In this document: positions 22,868 through 31,910 of the stretch, piece by piece
Layout of the letters: each line of letters opens with the position of its first letter
Numbering within the stretch: the stretch's first letter is position 1
From: VKMB-3413 sp041027365
GTDB lineage: Bacteria; Pseudomonadota; Alphaproteobacteria; Rhizobiales; Rhizobiaceae
Assembly: GCF_041027365.1 (NCBI RefSeq)
Contig: NZ_JBFTEH010000002.1
Coordinates: 248,001-312,000, forward strand
DNA: 64,000 bases
Direction: 5' to 3'
Position numbers and translations under genes: made by a program
The notes under the pieces: model-generated
Database searches by the model: none
What the model was told of the DNA's origin: nothing
Seen by the model: the letters and a program-made list of their open reading frames with translations, nothing else

Positions 22868-23831
22868 CGCCGCCCGCACCGCCCGCATTCGTCAGCAGGA
22901 ACGCCTCCCCGCACGCCTTGGCGAGGTTGCGGACCCTGAGGATGTAGCTCTGACGCTCCGTCACCGAGATCACGCCGCGCGCGTCGAGGAGGTTGAAGGC
23001 GTGGCTCGCCTTGATGCACTGGTCGTAGGCCGGCAGGACGCATTTGTGCAGTCCGCCCGCATCGCCCGGCGCACCCGCCTTCAGGATCGCCGCGCACTGC
23101 GTCTCCGCCTCGTCGAAATGCCGGTGCAGGATCGCCGTGTCGGCCATCTCGAAATTGTAGCGGGAATATTCCTGCTCGGCCTGCAGGAAGACGTCGCCAT
23201 AGGTGACCTTCTCGTCGCCCTCGCGGCCGTTGAAGTTGAGGTCGTAGACGTTGTCGACGTTCTGGACGTACATCGCCAGACGCTCCAGCCCATAGGTCAG
23301 TTCGCCCGCCACCGGCGCGCACTCGATGCCGCAGACCTGCTGGAAATAGGTGAACTGCGAGACCTCCATGCCGTCGCACCAGCACTCCCAGCCGAGCCCC
23401 CAGGCGCCGAGCGTCGGGCTCTCCCAGTCGTCCTCGACGAAGCGGATGTCGTGGAGGAGCGGATCGATGCCGATCGCCTCGAGCGAGCCGAGATAGAGTT
23501 CCTGCAAGTTGGACGGGTTCGGCTTCAGGATCACCTGGTACTGGTAGTAGTGCTGCAGCCGGTTGGGGTTCTCGCCGTAACGCCCGTCCTTCGGGCGGCG
23601 GGACGGCTGGACGTAGGCGGCATTCCACGGCCGCGGGCCCAGCGCTCGAAGCGTCGTCGCCGGATGGAAGGTGCCGGCGCCGACTTCCATGTCGTAGGGC
23701 TGCAGCACTACGCAGCCATAGTCCGCCCAGTAGCGATGCAGCGTCAGGATCAGCGCCTGGAAGGAGCGGCGCGGGTCCATGTGCGGAGCGACATCGGGCG
23801 CGGCGGCATCGAGGAGAGCGGCATCGGACAT
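22860..23831 (-). CDS. glyQ: Glycyl-tRNA synthetase alpha subunit
   Basis: This is a 323-residue alpha chain of the alpha2-beta2 bacterial GlyRS. It carries the class II catalytic core that activates glycine: motif blocks GCVVLQPYDMEVGAGTFHPA, YVQPSRRPKDGRYGENPNR, LGLGWECWCDGMEVSQF-like residues and ELTYGLERLAMYVQ. Start 23831 (MSDAALL) gives about 20 residues before the conserved core. The partner glyS is usually close by in this group but is absent from the window; downstream lies the convergent toxin-antitoxin pair, with an 8-bp overlap at the 3' ends. Confidence 0.96.
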   Translation of the reverse strand: MSDAALLDAAAPDVAPHMDPRRSFQALILTLHRYWADYGCVVLQPYDMEVGAGTFHPATTLRALGPRPWNAAYVQPSRRPKDGRYGENPNRLQHYYQYQVILKPNPSNLQELYLGSLEAIGIDPLLHDIRFVEDDWESPTLGAWGLGWECWCDGMEVSQFTYFQQVCGIECAPVAGELTYGLERLAMYVQNVDNVYDLNFNGREGDEKVTYGDVFLQAEQEYSRYNFEMADTAILHRHFDEAETQCAAILKAGAPGDAGGLHKCVLPAYDQCIKASHAFNLLDARGVISVTERQSYILRVRNLAKACGEAFLLTNAGGAGGVS

Positions 23832-23984
23832 TCGGAGGGGCCTTCGAAGGATGGCGCGAGCCCGCATCGTCCCGCCGGCCCGTTTCCGGCGTGAGGTGCC
23901 ACGACGGCGGCGAAGGGGTCAAGCCGCCCTCGCCGCCGCCGGTCGTCGTCCGTGCCGCTCCGCCTCCGGTTCGAGGCGGTCGGC

Positions 23985-25157
23985 TCAGCTCGGCTGCAGC
24001 ACCACCTTGATGCAGCCGTCCTTCTTGTCGCGGAAGGTCTTGTAGAGCTCGGGCCCATCCTCGAGCGTGCCGCGATGGGTGATCATCGAGGTCGTGTCGA
24101 ACTGGCCCTCCTGGATCCGATGCAGGAGGTCGTCGGCCCACCTGTTGACGTGCGTCTGGCCCATCTTGAAGGTCAGCGCCTTGTTCATCGCCGCGCCGAA
24201 GGGGATCTTGTCGACGAGCCCGCCATAGACGCCCGGCACGGAGACCGTTCCGCCGGGCCGGCAGACATACATCATCTCGCGCAGCACGTGCGGCCGGCCG
24301 GTCTCGGACATCACCGCCTGCTTGGCGCGGTCATAGGCGTGCTCGATGCCGTAGGGCGCGTGGGCCTCCATGCCGACGCAGTCGATGCACTTGTCCGGGC
24401 CCTTGTTGTCGGTCAGCTCGTTCAGCCGCTCGACCGTGCTCTCTTCCTTGAAGTTGATGGTGATGGCGCCCCGCGCCTTCGCCATCTCGAGGCGCTCGGG
24501 CACCTCGTCGATCACGATCACCTGCTTCGGGTTCATCAGCAGCGCGCTCTGCAGCGCGAACTGGCCGACCGGCCCCGCGCCCCAGATCGCCACCGTGTCG
24601 TGGGGCTCGATGTCACACTGGGCAGCGCCCTGCCAGCCGGTCGGCAGGATGTCGCCGAGGAACAGCACCTCGTCGTCGGTCATGCCGTCGGGGACCTTCA
24701 CCGGCGCGAAGTCGGCATAGGGGACGCGGACGTATTCGGCCTGGCCGCCGGCATAGCCGCCGGTGAGGTGGGTGTAGCCGAAGAGCCCGGCGGTCGCATG
24801 GCCGAACATCTTGCGGGCCTGATCGGCATTGCGGTTCGTCCGCTCGCAGACCGAATAGTTCTGGCGCTGGCACTGGTAGCATTCGCCGCAGGCGATGGTG
24901 AACGGCACGACGACGCGGTCGCCGACCTTCAGCTTCTTGTTGTCCTTGCCGACCTCCATCACCTCGCCCATGAACTCGTGGCCGACGATGTCGCCGGATT
25001 CCATGCCGAGCATGAAGCCGTCATAGAAGTGCAGGTCGGACCCGCAGATCGCGCAGCTGGTGACCTTGATGATCGCGTCGCGGCCGTCCTCGATCTTCGG
25101 ATCGGGAACGGATTCGCAGCGCATGTCGTGCTTGCCGTGCCAGGTAATGGCCTTCAT
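23985..25157 (-). CDS. Zinc-dependent alcohol dehydrogenase, formaldehyde-dehydrogenase-like
   Basis: This is a 390-residue medium-chain dehydrogenase. Catalytic zinc ligands are Cys in AICGSDLHFYDG and the GHE motif near residue 60. The structural zinc site is ACGECYQCQRQNYSVCE. The NAD-binding turn is AIWGAGPVGQFALQSA near residue 190. The large insertion DCVGMEAHAPYG and the overall length are typical of glutathione-independent formaldehyde/threonine-type dehydrogenases found in many rhizobia. The substrate is not defined by sequence. Start 25157 (MKAITWHGK) is standard. It has no operon partner. Confidence 0.9.
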   Translation of the reverse strand: MKAITWHGKHDMRCESVPDPKIEDGRDAIIKVTSCAICGSDLHFYDGFMLGMESGDIVGHEFMGEVMEVGKDNKKLKVGDRVVVPFTIACGECYQCQRQNYSVCERTNRNADQARKMFGHATAGLFGYTHLTGGYAGGQAEYVRVPYADFAPVKVPDGMTDDEVLFLGDILPTGWQGAAQCDIEPHDTVAIWGAGPVGQFALQSALLMNPKQVIVIDEVPERLEMAKARGAITINFKEESTVERLNELTDNKGPDKCIDCVGMEAHAPYGIEHAYDRAKQAVMSETGRPHVLREMMYVCRPGGTVSVPGVYGGLVDKIPFGAAMNKALTFKMGQTHVNRWADDLLHRIQEGQFDTTSMITHRGTLEDGPELYKTFRDKKDGCIKVVLQPS

Positions 25158-25376
25158 CGCGGGTGCTCCGGAAATCGCATCGGTTGAAGTCGATGCGCCG
25201 GTAACCCGGCGGCCGGAATCGATGTTCCGGCGGCAGGAGCGCGGAATCGGAAGTTGCCTATCGATACCGCCGCGGCACAGCACCATTGCGGCGCTGGAGA
25301 ATCACGTCATAGGCCGCGTCGCCGGCGGCCGATCCTAGCCGCATGCCGTGGAGAACGCGAGGCCACGCCGAACCCC

Positions 25377-25571
25377 TCAGTCCTTGCGGATGCGGTAGAC
25401 CCCGTCCGGCCCGCGCACCAGCGTCCCTTGCGCGCCGGTCCGCATCTCGGCCTCCGATTCGCGGTTACGCTCGGACACGCGCTCGGCGTCGCGGGTCATC
25501 TGCTTGTAGCCGTACCAGGCGACGGCACCGACGAGGCCCAGAAGAAAAAACTGCGGCATGTGTTCGACCAT
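25377..25571 (-). CDS. Small single-span membrane protein, hypothetical
   Basis: This is a 64-residue protein with one hydrophobic helix near the N-terminus (FFLLGLVGAVAWYGYK, about residues 8-23) followed by a charged segment (RDAERVSERNRESEAEM) and a short ending that reads VRGPDGVYRIRKD. The shape suggests an inner-membrane anchor with a cytosolic tail. Starts at 25571 and 25559 are both possible. I recognise no family. It lies downstream of the SppA-like gene on the same strand (115 bp), so the two may be co-transcribed. Confidence 0.6.
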   Translation of the reverse strand: MVEHMPQFFLLGLVGAVAWYGYKQMTRDAERVSERNRESEAEMRTGAQGTLVRGPDGVYRIRKD

Positions 25572-25685
25572 CTTTCCACGCGTCCTCGACGACTATGCTC
25601 CGCGAAATTTGCGGCGGCAACGGGACGCGCCGCGCGCACAACGTCTCCGGCGCAGTGCGGTTTCGGCCCCGCCGGCGGCTCGGCG

Positions 25686-26600
25686 CTAGAGCCCGAACCG
25701 GGCCCAGAGCGCCCGCTCTTCCGCCGCGCCGATCAGCTCTGCCGCGAACCCCGCCCCGGCCGCCTCCAATCCGCCGCCGAACAGGCCCTCGATCGAGACG
25801 CCCTTGGGCTTGCGGCCGAAGAGGCTGCGCCCCCCCTGGACCATCTCCATCTGGACCTTCTCGCCGTAGCGCGCCTTCAACGTCCCGCGCAGGTCGCCGA
25901 GCGCGTCGACGAGGCCGAGCGACAGGCCGCGTTTGCCGGACCAGAACAGGCCGGAGAAGAGGTCGTCGTCTTCCACGAGCTTCGCGCCGCGGCTCGCCTT
26001 GACGAGATCGATGAAGGTGTCGTGCACTTCCAGCTGCAGCGCCTTCAGATGCTCGACGTCCTCGGGACGCTCCGGCCGGAACGGGTCGAGCGTCGCCTTG
26101 TTGTTGCCGGCGGTGTGGACGCGGCGCTCGATGCCGAGCTTCTTGATCGCCTCGACGAAGCCGAAGCCGCCGGAGACGACGCCGATCGAGCCGACGATGG
26201 AGGACGGATCGGCGATGATCTCGTCGCCCGCGCAGGCGATCATGTAGCCGCCGGAGGCCGCGACGTCCTCGACGAAGACCAGCACCCGCTTTTCCTTCTC
26301 CGCCGCGAGATCCCGGATGCGCTGGTAGATCAGCCGCGACTGCACCGGCGAGCCGCCCGGCGAGTTGATCAGGATGGCGACGGCCGGCGCGCTCTTGTGG
26401 TCGAAGGCCTTCTTCAGGAGCGGCGCCGCGCTGGCGAGGGAGAGCGTCGAGCGCAGGGGCCCGGACGCGTTCATGATCGCGCCGGACAGCCGCACCACCG
26501 GGACGGTCGGGGCGTCGTTGCGGAAGCGTTTCGGCAGGAGCTTGGTAAAGACGTTTGCCACGGTCGGGCCTTTGCTGATCGGATCGTCGTGGCGGGGCAT
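25686..26600 (-). CDS. S49 family peptidase (SppA-like)
   Basis: This is a 304-residue serine peptidase of the short SppA type, which degrades cleaved signal peptides or membrane-associated peptides. The nucleophile is Ser116 in EDVAASGGYM, and the general-base lysine is Lys168 in AGNNKATLDPF. The block ILINSPGGSPVQS and SSIVGSIGVVSGG are family signatures. There is no clear N-terminal transmembrane helix, so it may be peripheral. An alternative GTG start at 26561 (VANVFTK) has an AAAGG ribosome site and may be the true one. The upstream methyltransferase gene is on the same strand, 51 bp away. Confidence 0.92.
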   Translation of the reverse strand: MPRHDDPISKGPTVANVFTKLLPKRFRNDAPTVPVVRLSGAIMNASGPLRSTLSLASAAPLLKKAFDHKSAPAVAILINSPGGSPVQSRLIYQRIRDLAAEKEKRVLVFVEDVAASGGYMIACAGDEIIADPSSIVGSIGVVSGGFGFVEAIKKLGIERRVHTAGNNKATLDPFRPERPEDVEHLKALQLEVHDTFIDLVKASRGAKLVEDDDLFSGLFWSGKRGLSLGLVDALGDLRGTLKARYGEKVQMEMVQGGRSLFGRKPKGVSIEGLFGGGLEAAGAGFAAELIGAAEERALWARFGL

Positions 26601-26651
26601 GTAAGTCGCACCCCGCGCTTTCGCAAAGCCGCCTGCCGCGCGATCGCGCCG

Positions 26652-27467
26652 TCAGAGCGTGAAGCCGATCATCTCCTCGCCCGCCGCGACCCGCTCGGCG
26701 AACGGATCGAGCCCGCCATCGGCGCGGTGCAGGACCCGGCCCGGCAGGATCGCCAGCGGCGCCCGCGAGCCCTTGCGGCCGTGGAACAGGATGCGCGAGG
26801 CCGGCGCGTCCGACGCCGGATGGATCGGCAGCACGCGCAGGCCGCCGAGCCGGCCCTCGACCGCCGTGATCGCCATCGCAAGAGCATCGGCGCGAAGGAC
26901 TGCGGTCATGCCTCCGCCCCGCGCGACGAGAGCCGCGGCAACCTGCAGCCACCGCGCCAGCGACTGCGCATCGGTGCCGAACAGGGCCTCGGCGCGCAAC
27001 GGGTCCGGCGGCGGTCGCGACCCGTGCGGATGGTAAGGCGGGTTCGTCAGGACATGGGCGAAGCGGCCGTCGAACAGCCCGGCCGCCTCGCGCAAGCCGC
27101 GCCGCGCCAGGATGTCGCCCTCGAGGACGGTGACCCGGCCCGCCAGCGGCCGATTCTCGTCCAGCCGGACGCTTCGCCGCGCAAGCTCGGCCATCTCGGC
27201 GTTCTTCTCGACCAGCGTGACGGCCACGCCCTCGCAGCGGCAGGCGGCGGCCAGCCCGACGGCGCCGGAACCCGCGCCGAGATCGGCGAGAGCGCCTGCG
27301 TCGTCCGGTCCGACCGTCGCGGCGAGAAGCAGCGCGTCGAGGCCGGAACGATAGCCTCGCCCGACCGGCTGGAGGAGATGAAAGCGGCCGCCGTAGAAGG
27401 CGTCCTGCCTGACGCCCGGCGGCTCCGCAGCGCTGGCCGGAAGCGCGCCCGGATCAGGAGAGTTCAT
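26652..27467 (-). CDS. tRNA1(Val) adenine-N6-methyltransferase-like protein (TrmN6/YfiC type)
   Basis: This is a 271-residue SAM-dependent methyltransferase. The SAM motif ALADLGAGSGAVGLAAA is near residue 60, and the catalytic NPPY motif, typical of N6-adenine methyltransferases, is in VLTNPPYHPHG near 140. The leading block FHLLQPVGRGYRSGLDALLLAA matches the TrmN6 family that modifies A37 of tRNA-Val. Its first 14 bases overlap the end of the DUF2007 gene, indicating translational coupling. The exact target is inferred from the family. Confidence 0.87.
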   Translation of the reverse strand: MNSPDPGALPASAAEPPGVRQDAFYGGRFHLLQPVGRGYRSGLDALLLAATVGPDDAGALADLGAGSGAVGLAAACRCEGVAVTLVEKNAEMAELARRSVRLDENRPLAGRVTVLEGDILARRGLREAAGLFDGRFAHVLTNPPYHPHGSRPPPDPLRAEALFGTDAQSLARWLQVAAALVARGGGMTAVLRADALAMAITAVEGRLGGLRVLPIHPASDAPASRILFHGRKGSRAPLAILPGRVLHRADGGLDPFAERVAAGEEMIGFTL

Positions 27468-27672
27468 GGCCGAGTTCGGCGTCGCGCATCAGCCGCCGCG
27501 CCTGGTCCAGCCGCTCGGGATCCACGAGAATCCGCCGCGGGATCGCGCCGATCGATCCGTCGAGGATGCTCATGTGCTGATCCGCGACGAAATGCGGGAT
27601 GCCGGCGTCGTTGAGAAGCGCGTCGACGAAGGATATGAGAACCGCGTCATTGGATCGCATCAGTTCTTGCAT
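27454..27672 (-). CDS. DUF2007 domain protein
   Basis: This is a 72-residue protein starting MQELMRSNDAVLISFVDALL with the typical DUF2007 pattern: a beta strand, an amphipathic helix and ADQHMSILDGSIGAIPRRILV. The family is described as putative signal-transducing proteins, with no firm function. The gene overlaps the methyltransferase start by 14 bp, and the same pairing, divergent from the polyprenyl synthetase gene, is common in Hyphomicrobiales. Confidence 0.82.
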   Translation of the reverse strand: MQELMRSNDAVLISFVDALLNDAGIPHFVADQHMSILDGSIGAIPRRILVDPERLDQARRLMRDAELGHELS

Positions 27673-27888
27673 GGAAGGCACCGCTCTGGAACAAGGAGCC
27701 CGAAGCCGCGAGCGGCCGACGGAACGGGAAGGTGGCGTAGGCAACGGCATTCCGGCGCGAAGGGCAAGCCCATCGAGCGCGACGCGTGCGGCGCCTTTGC
27801 GAAGCCAAGGCCTTCCACTTGCAGGACGGGACGCCATCTTGAACCGCAGCGATACGACGCGCTCGTGCGAACTGAACCACGGAGAGAC

Positions 27889-28905
27889 ATGGTGAGCTTG
27901 GCCAGCCCCGTCGGGCGGAGCGAAACCCGCGGCTCGATCGACCCCATCCTGTCGGTCACGGCGCCGGACATGGCGCGGGTCAACGAGCTGATCCTGAAAA
28001 TGGCCGGCTCGAACGTCGAACTGATCCCGGAGATCGCCGACCATCTGATTTCCTCCGGCGGCAAGCGGCTGCGCCCGATGCTGACGATCGCCTCGGCCCT
28101 CGCCTATGGCTATCAGGGCGACGGGCATGTGAAGCTCGCGACCAGCGTCGAATTCATGCATACCGCGACGCTGCTGCACGACGATGTGGTGGACGAGAGC
28201 GACCTTCGGCGCGGCAAGAAGACCGCCCGGATGATCTGGGGCAACCAGGCCAGCGTCCTCGTCGGCGACTTCCTGCTCGGCCAGGCCTTCAAGATGATGG
28301 TCGAGGTCGGGTCGCTGGCGGCGCTGGACATCCTGTCGACCGCCTCCGCGGTGATCGCCGAGGGCGAGGTCTGGCAGCTCGCCGCCGCCAAGCACATGAC
28401 CACCAGCGAAGCGGACTATCTCGCCGTCGTCGACGCCAAGACCGCTGCGCTTTTCGCCGCGGCGGCCGAGGTCGGGCCCGTGCTCGCCGGTGCCGGCGAC
28501 GAGGCGCGCGCGGCGATGCACCGCTACGGCCGCAGCCTCGGCCTTGCCTTCCAGCTGGTCGACGACGTGCTAGACTATGGCGGTGCGTCCGCGTCGCTCG
28601 GCAAGAACACCGGCGACGATTTCCGCGAGGGCAAGATCACCCTTCCCGTCATCCTCGCCTATCAGGCCGGGAACGAGGCCGAGAAGCGCTTCTGGCAGGA
28701 CGCGATGGAGAGCGGCCAGAACGACGATGCGGCGCTCGCCGAGGCGACCGGCCTGATCCGCAAGCACAGTGCCCTCGACGCGACGCTCGATCGCGCCCGC
28801 GCCTATGGCGAAGCCGCCTACGAGTCCGCTTTGACGCTGCCGCGCGGAACCGCGCGCGAGGCGTTGCTGGGCGTCGTCGACTTCTGCATCGACAGGATGC
28901 ACTGA
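27889..28905 (+). CDS. ispB: Octaprenyl (polyprenyl) diphosphate synthase
   Basis: This is a 338-residue trans-prenyltransferase. It elongates isoprenoid chains, here probably for the ubiquinone side chain. The two aspartate-rich motifs are clear: LLHDDVVDESDLRRG (FARM) near residue 100 and QLVDDVLDYGG (SARM) near 226. GGKRLRPML and KTAALFAAAAEVG are other family blocks. Start 27889 is set by GGAGAG just upstream; the longer frame from 27466 would run over the divergent DUF2007 gene. Chain length cannot be read from the sequence with certainty. A perfect terminator-like hairpin follows. Confidence 0.93.
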   Translation: MVSLASPVGRSETRGSIDPILSVTAPDMARVNELILKMAGSNVELIPEIADHLISSGGKRLRPMLTIASALAYGYQGDGHVKLATSVEFMHTATLLHDDVVDESDLRRGKKTARMIWGNQASVLVGDFLLGQAFKMMVEVGSLAALDILSTASAVIAEGEVWQLAAAKHMTTSEADYLAVVDAKTAALFAAAAEVGPVLAGAGDEARAAMHRYGRSLGLAFQLVDDVLDYGGASASLGKNTGDDFREGKITLPVILAYQAGNEAEKRFWQDAMESGQNDDAALAEATGLIRKHSALDATLDRARAYGEAAYESALTLPRGTAREALLGVVDFCIDRMH

Positions 28906-28919
28906 CCCTGATGGCCGAC

Positions 28920-28943
28920 GGGCGCCGTCCGGCGGCGCCCTTT
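28920..28943 (+). terminator. Intrinsic terminator after ispB
   Basis: A perfect 8-bp stem, GGGCGCCG with CGGCGCCC, closes a TCCGG loop and is followed by TTTC, 14 bp after the ispB stop. It separates ispB from the TPR gene. Confidence 0.6.
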
Positions 28944-29126
28944 CAGGCCGCCGATCCACGCGAAGGCCCGGGCCCCATTGCGGCCAAGGTCTCGGTGCAA
29001 ATCTGCCAACGGCTTGCATTCGGCGCCGAATTGGCATCACCTCGGCGCAGCGCGAGAGAGACCGGTCTGAGGCGGCGGTCACGTCCCTCGCCGATCTTCC
29101 GGCGCCGTCCGAAAAGAGGATTACCA

Positions 29127-30980
29127 GTGCCCCTATCGCGTGTTCTCAGAACGTTGACGACCACGGTCTTCGTCGCCGCGGCCGCGACATCCTCGGCCTT
29201 CGCCGCCGGCGAGGCCCCGGACGTCAAGGTATCGACGCCGAACGTGCAGGCACAGTCGCTGGCGGGCGCCTATCTCGCCGCCAAGGCGGCGCAGCAGCAG
29301 GGCGATCTTCCGAGCGCGACGGACTTCTTCAATCAGGCTCTGGCGCTCGATCCGACCTCGCAGCTGCTGCAGCAGGACGCGATGTTCGCCTTCCTCGCCG
29401 ACGGCAACTTCCAGGAGGGGGTCGACCTCGCGGCGAAGCTGCACGACGACGCCGACGCCTCGAAGGTCGCGCGGATCACGCTCGGCGTCGACGCGCTGCG
29501 CAAGGGCGACTTCCAGGCCGCGATCACCGAATTCGCCATTCCCGATCCGAGCGATCTCGACGGCCTGCTCCTCGGCCACCTGTCCTCCTGGGCCGAACTC
29601 GGCGCCGGCCATGTCGACAAGGCGCTGATGGATGTGGACGGGCTGAAGCACGCGCCCTGGTACACCGTCTTCAACGCCTATCAGAAGGGACTGCTCGCAT
29701 CCGTCGCCGGGCGCACCGACGTCGCCCGCGCGGCCTTCCAGAGCGTCCTCGACGACCAGACCCTCGCCCGCACGTCGCCCGACGCCTATCTCGGCTCGGC
29801 CGAATCGCTGGCCCGGGTCGAAGCGCGCGCCGGCCAGAAGGACGCGGCGCTGAAGGCGCTCGACTTCGGCCTGAAGCTCGCCCCGAACTACGCACCGCTG
29901 ACCTATCTGAGGGATCGGATCCAGCGCGGCGAGACGATCGAGCCACCGGTCGCCAACATCCAGCAGGGGGCGGCGGAGACGCTCTACGTGCTCGGCCAGG
30001 CGATCAATCGCGGCGACGGCCAGCAGGTCGCCCTGCTCTATTTCCAGCTCGCGCGCGCACTCGACCCGCGCAGCCCCGCTCTCTTGACCGCCCTCGCCGG
30101 CATCGCCGAGCAGGCGCAGCAGCTCGACCTCGCCATCTCCTACTACAAGGAGATCCCGGAGAATTCGGCCTATCGCCGGACCGCCGACCTGCAGACCGGG
30201 CTCGACCTCTGGTATTCCGGCAAGAAGGACGAGGCGAAGACGCATCTCCAGCGCGCCGTCCGCGACTATCCGGACGACGTCCAGGCCTATACCGCGCTGG
30301 CGGACGTCATGTCCGCCGACAAGAACTACCAGAAGGCTGCCGACGCCCTGAACAAGGCGATCGAGCTCGCCCCCAAGGGCGAGACCAGCAACTGGAACCT
30401 CTACTATCAGCGCGGCATCGCCTATGAGCGGATGAAGCAGTGGGACAAGGCCGAGCCCGACTTCAAGAAGGCGCTGCAGCTCTCGCCGAACCAGCCGCAG
30501 GTGCTGAACTATCTCGGCTATTCCTGGATCGACATGAACATCCACCTCAAGCAGGGTCTCGACATGATCAAGACCGCGGTGGAGCTCCGGCCGAACGACG
30601 GCTACATCATCGATTCGCTCGGCTGGGCCTACTACAAGCTCGGGCGCTATGACGACGCGGTCGACGAGCTGGAGCGCGCGGTCCTGCTGACGCCGCTCGA
30701 TCCCACCATCAACGACCATCTCGGCGACGCCTATTGGCGGGTCGGGCGCAAGCGCGAGGCGAAGTTCCAGTGGAACCGGGCGCTGAACGGCGATCCGAAG
30801 CCGGAGCCGGACGAGGTGAAGTCGCTGCAGGCCAAGCTCGAGAACGGGCTGCAGGCGGCGCCGGCGAAAGGCGATCATGGCCAGTCCGGCGACGCCTCGG
30901 ATGCGGGCAAGCCCGCCGGGGGCGCCGCCGCAGGAGCGGAAGCCGCCAAGGCGCAGGGTGCTGGCGCCAAGGCCGACTGA
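29127..30980 (+). CDS. Secreted tetratricopeptide-repeat protein
   Basis: This is a 617-residue protein started by GTG at 29127, with AAAGAGGA seven bases upstream. A signal peptide covers about residues 1-28 (LTTTVFVAAAATSSAFAAG), so the protein is periplasmic or outer-membrane associated. It is filled with TPR repeats, clearest in the second half: AYTALADVMSADKNYQKAADALNKAIELAP, then YERMKQWDKAEPDFKKALQLSP-type units (shown here only in part), each of about 34 residues. The C-terminal 50 residues are Ala/Gly-rich linker. Similar large TPR proteins upstream of ispE are conserved in Hyphomicrobiales and probably act as assembly scaffolds, but no partner is known. ispE starts 21 bp downstream. 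Confidence 0.85.
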   Translation: MPLSRVLRTLTTTVFVAAAATSSAFAAGEAPDVKVSTPNVQAQSLAGAYLAAKAAQQQGDLPSATDFFNQALALDPTSQLLQQDAMFAFLADGNFQEGVDLAAKLHDDADASKVARITLGVDALRKGDFQAAITEFAIPDPSDLDGLLLGHLSSWAELGAGHVDKALMDVDGLKHAPWYTVFNAYQKGLLASVAGRTDVARAAFQSVLDDQTLARTSPDAYLGSAESLARVEARAGQKDAALKALDFGLKLAPNYAPLTYLRDRIQRGETIEPPVANIQQGAAETLYVLGQAINRGDGQQVALLYFQLARALDPRSPALLTALAGIAEQAQQLDLAISYYKEIPENSAYRRTADLQTGLDLWYSGKKDEAKTHLQRAVRDYPDDVQAYTALADVMSADKNYQKAADALNKAIELAPKGETSNWNLYYQRGIAYERMKQWDKAEPDFKKALQLSPNQPQVLNYLGYSWIDMNIHLKQGLDMIKTAVELRPNDGYIIDSLGWAYYKLGRYDDAVDELERAVLLTPLDPTINDHLGDAYWRVGRKREAKFQWNRALNGDPKPEPDEVKSLQAKLENGLQAAPAKGDHGQSGDASDAGKPAGGAAAGAEAAKAQGAGAKAD

Positions 30981-31001
30981 GCCGCTCGCGTCGGCCTTTC
31001 C

Positions 31002-31910
31002 ATGCGGCGTCTCGCGGTCCCGGCGGGTGAGACTTTTGCGCCCGCAAAGGTCAATCTCGCATTGCATGTCGTGGGTCGGCGGCCGGACGGCTACCATCTG
31101 CTCGACAGTCTCGTCGTGTTCTCCGACGCGGCCGGCGACAGGCTGAGCCTGGCCGAGGCGGATGGCGAGGCGGACGGGCTCACGATCCACGGCCGCTTCG
31201 CACATGGTCTTCCGACCGGCCCCGAGAACATCCTCTTGAAGACCCTCGCGTTCGCGCGCGCGCGACTCGCCGAATCCGATCTGGCCCTCCCGCCCCTCGC
31301 CCTTCGCCTGGAGAAGCGGCTCCCGGTGGCGGCGGGCATCGGCGGCGGCTCGGCGGATGCTGCCGCGCTGCTGCGTTCCCTGATGCAGCTGGCGCCGCCC
31401 GACGCCTTCGACCGGCTTGCATCCCGGGCGGTGGAACTCGGCGCCGACGTTCCGATGTGCCTCGACGGCCGGCCGGCGCGCGTCTCCGGCATCGGCGAGA
31501 TCATCGCGCCGCTCGCTGGTCTGCCGACTCTGCCGCTGCTCCTCGTCAATCCGGGCGTCGCGGTTTCGACGCCGGCCGTCTTTGCGGCGCTTCGGCGGCG
31601 GGACAATCCGCCGCTTCCGCCGATCCCGGCCGAAGGCTTTCCCGATCCGGCAGCCGTGGCCGACTGGCTCGGCGCAACCCGCAACGATATGGAGACGCCG
31701 GCGCTTTCGATCGCCCCCGAGATCGCCGATGTCGGCCGACGGCTGCTCGACGAGGGCGCGATGATCGCCCGCATGTCCGGCTCCGGCGCGACGGTGTTCG
31801 CGATCTTCGGATCCGACGATGCTATGCTCTCGGCGCGCCGGCGGATCGCCGCGGACCGGCCTCGCTGGTGGCTGTCCGGTGAAGACCCTGCAGCGAGGAG
31901 CCCTGCCTGA
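31002..31910 (+). CDS. ispE: 4-diphosphocytidyl-2-C-methyl-D-erythritol kinase
   Basis: This is a 302-residue GHMP kinase of the non-mevalonate isoprenoid pathway. It phosphorylates CDP-methylerythritol. The opening APAKVNLALHVVGRRPDGYH is the family signature, and the ATP-binding loop is LPVAAGIGGGSADAAALL near residue 105. A late MSGSGATVFAIF block closes the GHMP fold. The start at 31002 lies 21 bp after the TPR gene, and the stop overlaps the moaB start by one base, so TPR gene, ispE and moaB form one operon. Confidence 0.96.
   Translation: MRRLAVPAGETFAPAKVNLALHVVGRRPDGYHLLDSLVVFSDAAGDRLSLAEADGEADGLTIHGRFAHGLPTGPENILLKTLAFARARLAESDLALPPLALRLEKRLPVAAGIGGGSADAAALLRSLMQLAPPDAFDRLASRAVELGADVPMCLDGRPARVSGIGEIIAPLAGLPTLPLLLVNPGVAVSTPAVFAALRRRDNPPLPPIPAEGFPDPAAVADWLGATRNDMETPALSIAPEIADVGRRLLDEGAMIARMSGSGATVFAIFGSDDAMLSARRRIAADRPRWWLSGEDPAARSPA

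Noticed and set aside
29133..31205. 690-codon minus-strand frame over the TPR gene and ispE
   Set aside because: Antisense to two well-supported genes, without motifs.
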